Of a stretch of 10,259 bases of DNA, positions 1 to 6,311 are shown piece by piece; the stretch's first letter is position 1; every line of letters begins with the position of its first letter. Origin of the DNA: Taibaiella sp. (GTDB taxonomy: Bacteria > Bacteroidota > Bacteroidia > Chitinophagales > Chitinophagaceae); NCBI GenBank assembly GCA_019454705.1, contig JACFNS010000057.1, positions 1-10,259 of the forward strand, read 5' to 3'. The notes under the pieces were generated by a model. The model searched no databases, was not told where the DNA came from, and saw only the letters and a program-made list of their open reading frames with translations. The translations under genes were made by a program, and so were the position numbers.

Positions 1-1269
1 GGTACAGACAGCATATATGGCGAGAGTGTGTATACCCACAGGTGGGAGTTGATAGGCATGTACCAGTTGCCGCTGAAGGAGCGCATCATCACACAGTTTT
101 CTTACAACTGGCATAACCAGGATTCGTACTACGGCACTACACCTTATATGGCTATACAACAGGTACTGTTTGGGCAGGCATATTGGGATAAACAAATAGG
201 TGAGCGCCATAATATGTTGCTGGGTACATCGTATCGTTATACTTATTATGATGATAATACACCTGCCACAGCATCGGCCGATAGCAGCATGAGCAACAAA
301 CCGGCTTTAACACCATTGCCCGGTGCGTATATACAGGACGAATGGGCTTTTGCCAAAAAACATACACTGTTGGCAGGATATCGTTATGATTATGACAGGA
401 ACCACGGGCATATACATTCGCCCCGGTTGGCCTATAAGTATGCCCCTAATGACAACAATACCATGCGTGCCAGCTTTGGTACTGGTTATAGGGTAGTCAA
501 CCTGTTTACAGAAGACCATGCCGCGCTGACAGGCGCGCGTGAGGTGGTAATAGCTTCAGCCCTCAACCCTGAACGCTCGTACAATAGCAACCTGAACTTT
601 GTGAAGCGTGTGCCGACTGATGCTGTATATATTGGCATAGACGCAACTGCATTTTACTCTTACTTCACCAATAAGATAGTAGGTGATTTTGACAGCGACC
701 CCAACAAAATCATATACGACAACCTGGATGGATACGCTGTATCGCAGGGTATATCTGTTAATACTGACTTTACGTTTAATATCCCGTTCAAGTTCAGTGC
801 TGGTGTTACCTATATGGATGTGTACCTCGTTCAGGACGATGGTACGGGGAATATGCTCAGGCAGCAACAAATGTATGCCCCCAAATGGTCGGGCAACTTT
901 ATTGCCAGCTATACCTTCCCCCGCCGTATGTTCACCATCGACCTGACGGCCAAGTGGAACGGCCCCATGCGCCTGCCCGTTTTGCCCAATGACTATCGCC
1001 CTGAGTATTCTCCGTTTTACACTATAGCCAATCTGCAGTTGACTAAAAAGTTCAGCAGGAACTTTGAAATATACGGCGGTATAAAAAACCTCTTCAACTT
1101 CGTGCCCAAAGACCCTATACTGCGCCCGTACGACCCCTTTGATAAAAACGTGGACGACCCGGTAAGTAATCCTTACGGTTATACTTTCGACCCATCGTAC
1201 AATTTCGCATCTATGCAGGGCATCCGTGGCTTTATGGGCCTGCGTTGGTTCCTCGACAGGAAGGGTTAG
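1..1269 (+). CDS. TonB-dependent outer-membrane receptor, C-terminal part (5' end outside window)
   Basis: The frame is open from base 1, so this is the last 422 residues of a longer protein; the GTG at base 28 is an internal codon, not a start. The plug domain and TonB box lie outside the window. The visible part reads as a 22-stranded-type beta barrel: alternating aromatic and polar strands, the 'SPRLAYKY' then 'RASFGTGYR' pair (about residues 140-163), 'LNPERSYNSNLNF' (about 188-200) and 'YGGIKNLFNF' (about 357-366), all typical of TonB-dependent receptor barrels. It ends 'GLRWFLDRKG', with the aromatic pair set back from the last residue. Family role: energy-dependent uptake of a scarce ligand (siderophore, haem, cobalamin, metal or glycan) across the outer membrane using TonB-ExbBD. 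The ligand cannot be told from this part. No SusD-like partner follows; the next gene is an MscS channel 78 bases downstream. Confidence 0.9.
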   Translation, partial: GTDSIYGESVYTHRWELIGMYQLPLKERIITQFSYNWHNQDSYYGTTPYMAIQQVLFGQAYWDKQIGERHNMLLGTSYRYTYYDDNTPATASADSSMSNKPALTPLPGAYIQDEWAFAKKHTLLAGYRYDYDRNHGHIHSPRLAYKYAPNDNNTMRASFGTGYRVVNLFTEDHAALTGAREVVIASALNPERSYNSNLNFVKRVPTDAVYIGIDATAFYSYFTNKIVGDFDSDPNKIIYDNLDGYAVSQGISVNTDFTFNIPFKFSAGVTYMDVYLVQDDGTGNMLRQQQMYAPKWSGNFIASYTFPRRMFTIDLTAKWNGPMRLPVLPNDYRPEYSPFYTIANLQLTKKFSRNFEIYGGIKNLFNFVPKDPILRPYDPFDKNVDDPVSNPYGYTFDPSYNFASMQGIRGFMGLRWFLDRKG

Positions 1270-1280
1270 GATTAATTCCT

Positions 1281-1288
1281 TATCTTTA
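1281..1288 (+). promoter_or_regulatory. Weak candidate -7 box upstream of the MscS-type gene
   Basis: TATCTTTA matches 7 of 8 positions of the Bacteroidota -7 consensus TAnnTTTG. It lies 59 bases before the start codon of the channel gene. I see no good TTTG-type -33 box at the expected distance, so this is a weak call. The gap between the receptor and the channel gene (1270-1347) shows no clear terminator. Confidence 0.2.
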
Positions 1289-1347
1289 TACTGTTGTACA
1301 ATTGCTATGCAATACTGTGCGCCACTGTTTATCCATAAATCAACGGA

Positions 1348-3234
1348 ATGAAGAAGTGTTGCCTGTTACTTATACTTGTCTTATTCTCTGTCGCAGCCTA
1401 TGCACAGACTAATGAAGGTGATGTTAAGGTTGATTCTGTCGCGGTTGCTGATTCAATAAAGTCTGAACTGCTTACAGCAAACACCCGGATGCTGCAACAG
1501 TTAGACTCTGTCAGAAGAGTGGATTCCATCCGCAAAGCTATATTGGAAGAAGAGCTAAAATCGCTGAAGACTACGGATAACCTGAAGAAGGAAGAGTTGT
1601 TGGCAGAACTGGAGAGAATTAAAGCAGACGAACAACAGAAACTGGCGAGGCAAAAAGCAAGGGTTGACTCCTTAAAGCAGTTTGTAAAAGGATATCCCGT
1701 CTCACCTTTTTATGATACGATATTGTATGTATATACCAGCCTCGGACCGTTTCAGCCTCACATGCGGGCAGCCAATACCGAAAAGCGTATTGAGGAGATA
1801 GAGGATGATATGCTCTACCATGAGGATTCCATCATCATTTTCAATTCGGAGCAGACCATAGACCTCTTGTACCGTGATGTTATTATAATGAGCATTACAG
1901 ATGCGGATGCATTGTGGATGGGCATGAGTAAGGAGCAACTGGCGGCATACAATAAAAAAATAATAGCTCAAAGTATTACTGATTACCGCAAAGCTACTAG
2001 TGTACAAACATTACTGAAAGAGATAGGCTTGGCAATACTAGTTGTTGTGTTCGTTTATTTCTTAATTAAATACCTGAATAAGGGATATAAACGCCTGCGC
2101 GTAGTGATAAGAGATGGTCGGGATAAATGGATCAGGGGTATCAAGGTACGCGGCTACGAGCTGTTCACTGCACAGAAGCAGGTGGTGGCTATGCATATCG
2201 CCCTGAATATTATCAGGTGGATATTGGTGTTCCTGATTATATACCTCATGTTGCCTGTCCTTTTCGGCATATTCCCATGGACGAAAACGTTATCGGGTAC
2301 ATTGTTTGGTTATGTGCTCAACCCTTTAAAGAACATACTGACTGCAATATGGGACTATATCCCTAAGCTGATCACCATTCTTATTATCCTGTTTGTATTC
2401 AGGTATGTGTTCAAAGCATTAAGGTTCTTCAGGCAGGAGGTAGAACGCGGAGCGCTGGTCATCCCTGGTTTTTATGCAGATTGGGCGGCCCCGACTTATC
2501 AAATCATCAGGATATTAATTATTGCCTTCATGTTGATTGTGATATTCCCGTTACTGCCAGGGTCTGATTCAGAGGTATTCAGGGGAGTATCGGTATTCCT
2601 GGGCATATTATTTACGTTTAGTTCATCTGGCTCTCTTTCTAATATATTTGCCGGGCTGGTCCTCACATATATGCGTGCATTTAAGATAGGTGACCGTGTG
2701 AAGATAGGCGACTCGGTTGGCGATATAATTGAAAAAACATTGCTGGTAACGCGTATTCGAACCATAAAAAACGAAGACATAACGATACCCAATTCAACTG
2801 TACTGAACAGCCATACTATTAATTACAGTACTGCAGCCGGAGAAGTAGGGCTGATAGTACATACCACTGTTACTATCGGGTATGACGTGCCTTGGAAGCA
2901 TGTACACGAACTGTTGGTAAATGCCGCTTCAGACACGGCGTATATTATCAATAATCCGAAACCCTTTGTTCTGCAGACAAGTCTCGATGATTTTTATGTC
3001 AGCTACCAGGTGAACGCTTATACCAAAGAACCCTCCAAACAGGCGGAGATATATTCATCATTGCACCAGAACATACAGGACAAGTTTAACGAAGCAGGGG
3101 TAGAAATTATGTCTCCACACTACAAGGCACTGCGAGATGGCAACCAGGCGACCATTCCTGCTGACTACCTGCCACCTGAATATATTACACCACCATTCAG
3201 AGTAAGTGACTTGAATAAGGATGAAAAGAAATAG
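1348..3234 (+). CDS. MscS-family mechanosensitive ion channel with periplasmic coiled-coil extension
   Basis: This 628-residue protein starts with a signal peptide (residues 1-20, basic MKK, hydrophobic core, 'AYAQ' end). Residues 21-220 are hydrophilic and probably periplasmic, with a charged, heptad-like helix at about 45-112. Five hydrophobic segments follow (about 225-242, 286-308, 338-352, 385-403 and 411-440). The last carries 'SSGSLSNIFAGLVL' and runs into 'RAFKIGDRVKIGDSVGDI' (443-460), the MscS pore helix and beta-domain signature; 'DITIPNSTVLNSHTINYS' (477-494) completes the beta domain and 506-595 is the alpha/beta cytoplasmic end. Family role: a tension-gated channel of the inner membrane that releases ions and small solutes on osmotic downshock. 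It is more than twice the length of E. coli MscS (286 residues) and resembles the larger multi-span members. The permease gene follows after 50 bases on the same strand. The start agrees with the signal peptide; no strong ribosome binding site is seen. Confidence 0.92.
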   Translation: MKKCCLLLILVLFSVAAYAQTNEGDVKVDSVAVADSIKSELLTANTRMLQQLDSVRRVDSIRKAILEEELKSLKTTDNLKKEELLAELERIKADEQQKLARQKARVDSLKQFVKGYPVSPFYDTILYVYTSLGPFQPHMRAANTEKRIEEIEDDMLYHEDSIIIFNSEQTIDLLYRDVIIMSITDADALWMGMSKEQLAAYNKKIIAQSITDYRKATSVQTLLKEIGLAILVVVFVYFLIKYLNKGYKRLRVVIRDGRDKWIRGIKVRGYELFTAQKQVVAMHIALNIIRWILVFLIIYLMLPVLFGIFPWTKTLSGTLFGYVLNPLKNILTAIWDYIPKLITILIILFVFRYVFKALRFFRQEVERGALVIPGFYADWAAPTYQIIRILIIAFMLIVIFPLLPGSDSEVFRGVSVFLGILFTFSSSGSLSNIFAGLVLTYMRAFKIGDRVKIGDSVGDIIEKTLLVTRIRTIKNEDITIPNSTVLNSHTINYSTAAGEVGLIVHTTVTIGYDVPWKHVHELLVNAASDTAYIINNPKPFVLQTSLDDFYVSYQVNAYTKEPSKQAEIYSSLHQNIQDKFNEAGVEIMSPHYKALRDGNQATIPADYLPPEYITPPFRVSDLNKDEKK

Positions 3235-3251
3235 TTTTTATAGATAACTAT

Positions 3252-3259
3252 TACATTTG
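3252..3259 (+). promoter_or_regulatory. Candidate Bacteroidota -7 box before the APC permease gene
   Basis: TACATTTG is an exact match to the Bacteroidota -7 consensus TAnnTTTG, in the 50-base gap between the channel and permease genes, 26 bases before the permease ATG. That position would give a short leader. No convincing -33 TTTG box is seen at the normal distance. If real, the permease can be transcribed apart from the channel gene as well as by read-through. Confidence 0.4.
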
Positions 3260-3284
3260 TTGAAGTAGAAAGTACAGATAATAG

Positions 3285-5021
3285 ATGAGCCACCCCAAGA
3301 AACTGAAACAACTTGCAGCCACAGCTATTTGCGGAAATGATATTACTTCTTCCTGTTTATATGTATCGGCCCTGACAATTGTATATGCCGGGCAATACGC
3401 CTGGATATCGTTGCTGCTGGTAGCCATAGTCCTGTTTATGTATAGGAAAATATACGGAGAGGTAGTAGGAGCTTTGCCGCTGAACGGCGGGGCGTATAAT
3501 GTATTGCTGAATACTACCAGCAAGAGCAACGCCTCAGTAGCGGCTTGTCTTACTATATTATCTTACATGGCCACTGCAGTCATATCAGCTACGGAAGCAA
3601 TGCACTACCTGCATACTATTTTTCACCAGGTGCCGGTATTCTGGGCTACCATCGGCTTGCTTGCATTTTTCCTGATGCTTACCATCCTGGGTATCAGTGA
3701 GAGCGCAGTAGTGGCGATAGTAATATTTGTTATCCATATGGCGACCATGGCACTGCTGATAATAGCCGGTATATGGTTTGTTGCTATCAATGGGCTGGAT
3801 GTCTTTACTATTAACTTCCAAAGGCCTGTATCAGGCGGCATCACTACAGCATTGTTCCTTGGCTTCAGCACCGCTATGCTGGGTATATCCGGCTTTGAAA
3901 GCTCTGCCAACTTTGTAGAAGAGCAGGCGCCGGGCGTATTCCCTAAAACACTCCGCAATATGTGGATAGCTGTAACAGTCATCAATCCTTCCATTGCACT
4001 TATAGCCATTATGGTATTACCCATCAATGATGTGCTGGTAAACCAGGAGGCCTTATTGTCGCACATGGGCGACAAAGCGGCAGGCGCATGGCTGGCGAGG
4101 TTTATTGCCGTGGATGCTGTGCTGGTTTTAAGCGGCGCAGTACTTACATCGTTTGTAGGTGTGGGCGGATTGATGAAGCGTATGACCCTGGACAGGGTGT
4201 TGCCCCAGTTTTTGCTGAAGGAAACCAAAAGAGGAAGTTCGCCCCGTATACTATTGGTGTTTTTCCTGTTATGCCTCTCCGTGTTGTTTGCGACACAGGG
4301 TGCAATAAAGCCTTTAGCCGGTGTGTACACTATATCCTTCCTAATAGTGATGATATATTTCGGCTTTGGTAACTTCCTGCTGAAAATAAAACGCAGCCGC
4401 CTGCCTCGTCCTGAATATGCAGCACCTATTACCGTAGCGATTGCAGCGTTCGCTTTGATTGTCGCCTTGTACGGCAATATTAAAATGAACCCTGAATACT
4501 TAGTGGTCTTCCTGCAGTATTTCGTTCCTGCTATTGTTGTTATTTATATATTCCTGAAGCGGAATGAAATTATGGAGTACCTGCTGATAGTGGTTACCAG
4601 CTTCTTCGAATCTATGGAGCGTATATCGCTTATCAGCAGGGTGAGGCTGAAGAAGTCTATCAGGAAACTGGCTTCGCAGGAGTTTGTTTATTTTACCAAG
4701 GGTGATGATATATCTATACTGAACAAAGTGATGATATATGTGTCTGAAAACGAAATCACCCGTAAGTTAAAAATAGTGACGGTAGTGAACGAAGAGAAAG
4801 TAGTCCCCGAGAAGTTTATGACTGATTTTGAAGTATTGGACCGCGCATACCCTGAAATAAAGATTGAATTTATACAGGTAGAGGGCGAGTTTGGCCCCAA
4901 ACTTATTGATGAGTTAAGCCGCAAATGGAGGATACCTAAGAACTTTATGTTCATCAGTTCGCCCAGCGACAGGTTTACACACCGGCTGGAAGACCTGGGC
5001 GGGGTAAGGTTGATTATATAA
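3285..5021 (+). CDS. APC-superfamily permease with soluble C-terminal domain
   Basis: This 578-residue protein has about 12 hydrophobic segments between residues 10 and 425. TM1 contains a break at 'CGNDITSSCLY' (16-26), where APC transporters unwind to bind substrate. 'ISGFESSANFVEEQ' (201-214) is the matching TM6 break and the most diagnostic stretch, typical of amino acid-polyamine-organocation permeases. 'PLNGGAYNVLL' (65-75) matches the loop that reads 'P.sGG.Y' in this superfamily. Family role: secondary uptake or exchange of amino acids or amines across the inner membrane, usually driven by H+ or Na+; the substrate is not evident. After the last membrane segment, residues about 440-578 form a cytoplasmic tail with alternating beta and alpha character, ending in 'HRLEDLGGVRLII'. 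The gene lies 50 bases after the MscS-type gene and may be co-transcribed with it, although a -7-like box sits in the gap. Its stop overlaps that of the convergent antiporter gene. Confidence 0.9.
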   Translation: MSHPKKLKQLAATAICGNDITSSCLYVSALTIVYAGQYAWISLLLVAIVLFMYRKIYGEVVGALPLNGGAYNVLLNTTSKSNASVAACLTILSYMATAVISATEAMHYLHTIFHQVPVFWATIGLLAFFLMLTILGISESAVVAIVIFVIHMATMALLIIAGIWFVAINGLDVFTINFQRPVSGGITTALFLGFSTAMLGISGFESSANFVEEQAPGVFPKTLRNMWIAVTVINPSIALIAIMVLPINDVLVNQEALLSHMGDKAAGAWLARFIAVDAVLVLSGAVLTSFVGVGGLMKRMTLDRVLPQFLLKETKRGSSPRILLVFFLLCLSVLFATQGAIKPLAGVYTISFLIVMIYFGFGNFLLKIKRSRLPRPEYAAPITVAIAAFALIVALYGNIKMNPEYLVVFLQYFVPAIVVIYIFLKRNEIMEYLLIVVTSFFESMERISLISRVRLKKSIRKLASQEFVYFTKGDDISILNKVMIYVSENEITRKLKIVTVVNEEKVVPEKFMTDFEVLDRAYPEIKIEFIQVEGEFGPKLIDELSRKWRIPKNFMFISSPSDRFTHRLEDLGGVRLII

Positions 5022-6228
5022 GCGTGTCTTCAGCGCTTTGCAGGTATTCGCTTTTCTCTTTTTTAAAGAACATCAGGCCTACCATCATGAGCAGGCTGGT
5101 GAGTACCACTACATAAAAAATGATGCCTACTTTGAAATTGGTCAATTGTTTTGAAACCGGTATGCTGTAAAATAGCAGGATGGTTACTAATCCTCTCGGC
5201 ATCAGGAACAGTTCCGGAAAGAGGTTTGCCTTGAGTATCAGCCTCAGATAAATATACCTTACTGTTAAGAGCAGCATTACGATTAATGTGCCTATGGTAA
5301 TTACATCAGGCTCAATTACTACTTTCAGGTTGATAGTATAGCCGAATATTATGAAGAAGAATGTCCTGATGAGAAAGGACGTTTCCGCAGTAACGGTTTT
5401 CATCAATCCTTGTATGCTTTGCAGGTTTTCTATTGGTATTATTTTAGCCAGCCCGCCTTTTACCAACAGGTTACTATTATTCAGCAAAATGCCGAATACC
5501 AATATGATTAACAATGCAGGCAGATGTATTAATTCGCCCGAGGCATACACCATAGATAGTATGGCGAAAACTAGAAAAAACTTTAAAACACCTTCTATTT
5601 TGGAGAGCATATATATAAGCAGTAGAGATGCAACTGCCGAGATGACTACTGCAAGCCCGATACGTCCTGCAAATACCAAGGTCGACTGGAAGTCCAGGAC
5701 CTTGTTCATTACCATATAGTTAAATACTAATATGCCCACTATGTCAGAAAAAGAAGCTTCATATATGATGAACTCTTTCTTCATTTCAGGTAAGTGACTG
5801 GTGCTTGGTATTACAATTGCGCTGCTGATAATGCTAAGCGGCACTGCATATATAAATGATCTGTCAATAGGCTCGCCCAACCAATATACCAGCAGGAAAG
5901 TAATGCCTACAGCTGATATGATAAATATGAACAAGGCGGAAAAGAACGAGTTTCTTATAAGGCTGAGTTTCTCACGGTGCACATCAAGGTCCAGCGCAGC
6001 TTCCAGTACTATCATTATTAACCCCACCGCTCCAAGTATGCGCACGATAGGTTCTACATTGTAATTGCTGAAGCCATAATGTGTAGCCAGGTACTTGATG
6101 CCAATACCCGTAGCAATCAAGAGTAAGACAGATGGTATATTAGTTTTCTTACTGATGACAGTAAAGAAATAACTTAATATAACGATGCTGCTGAGTAGTA
6201 TTACTATTACGTATGGATTCAATTGCAT
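5014..6228 (-). CDS. Cation:proton antiporter (CPA superfamily)
   Basis: This 404-residue, almost wholly hydrophobic protein has about 11-13 membrane segments. Family marks: 'IPSVLLLIATGIGI' (31-44) in the first helices; 'EAALDLDVHREKL' (76-88), equivalent to the 'GLELD...LR' stretch of CPA proteins; 'YEASFSDIVGILVFN' (156-170), the transport-site helix with Asp162; and 'LMPRGLVTILLF' (342-353), the conserved Arg-Gly pair of a late helix. Family role: electroneutral or electrogenic exchange of Na+ or K+ for H+ across the inner membrane, for pH and ion balance. The site reads Ser161-Asp162 rather than the Asn-Asp or Asp-Asp pair of well-studied members. There is no RCK/TrkA-N tail; the protein stops about 18 residues after the last membrane segment. 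It lies 83 bases downstream of mutS2 on the same strand and may be read from it. The ion is not predictable with confidence. Confidence 0.9.
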   Translation of the reverse strand: MQLNPYVIVILLSSIVILSYFFTVISKKTNIPSVLLLIATGIGIKYLATHYGFSNYNVEPIVRILGAVGLIMIVLEAALDLDVHREKLSLIRNSFFSALFIFIISAVGITFLLVYWLGEPIDRSFIYAVPLSIISSAIVIPSTSHLPEMKKEFIIYEASFSDIVGILVFNYMVMNKVLDFQSTLVFAGRIGLAVVISAVASLLLIYMLSKIEGVLKFFLVFAILSMVYASGELIHLPALLIILVFGILLNNSNLLVKGGLAKIIPIENLQSIQGLMKTVTAETSFLIRTFFFIIFGYTINLKVVIEPDVITIGTLIVMLLLTVRYIYLRLILKANLFPELFLMPRGLVTILLFYSIPVSKQLTNFKVGIIFYVVVLTSLLMMVGLMFFKKEKSEYLQSAEDTLI

Positions 6229-6283
6229 GTGCTTTGATATTATGTTCCCGTCCTACAATGGTATTTTACATCATCCGATTAGT

Positions 6284-6310
6284 CCTAAAATAACCAATTA
6301 TTTTTAAAGG
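6284..6310 (-). terminator. Weak AT-rich hairpin just after mutS2
   Basis: Arms AAAATAA (6287-6293) and TTATTTT (6298-6304) pair perfectly around the loop CCAA. Three more pairs, CCT with AGG, form beyond a three-base bulge. The hairpin begins two bases after the mutS2 stop. There are few G-C pairs and no U-run follows on the minus strand, so it is at best a weak terminator and may only be AT-rich spacer. The rest of the 6229-6311 gap shows no convincing promoter; CAATGGTA at 6256-6263 reads TACCATTG on the minus strand, a 7-of-8 match to TAnnTTTG. Confidence 0.18.
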
Positions 6311-6311
6311 C

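Noticed and set aside
28..1269. Reading the receptor as a complete 413-residue gene starting at GTG 28
   Set aside because: The frame is open back to base 1, and a 413-residue receptor would lack the plug domain; the gene is cut by the window edge.
1288..1318. Repeated ATACTGT (1288-1294 and 1312-1318) and small hairpin ATTGC-TAT-GCAAT (1301-1313) before the channel gene
   Set aside because: The repeat is 7 bases and the stem 5 pairs with no U-run, well within chance for AT-rich spacer.
3623..4477. Long open frame on the minus strand (284 codons) inside the permease gene
   Set aside because: It is antisense to a clear APC permease, and its translation has no recognisable domain; it mirrors the codon pattern of the real gene.
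5020..5038. Bidirectional terminator at the convergent stops
   Set aside because: The stem is only 5 pairs with a 9-base loop and no adjacent U-run in either direction; not strong enough to annotate.
6229..6311. A frameshifted Smr domain after mutS2
   Set aside because: Only 83 AT-rich bases lie between the stop and the antiporter start, too few for the domain, and no Smr-like motif (LDLRG type) is visible there.
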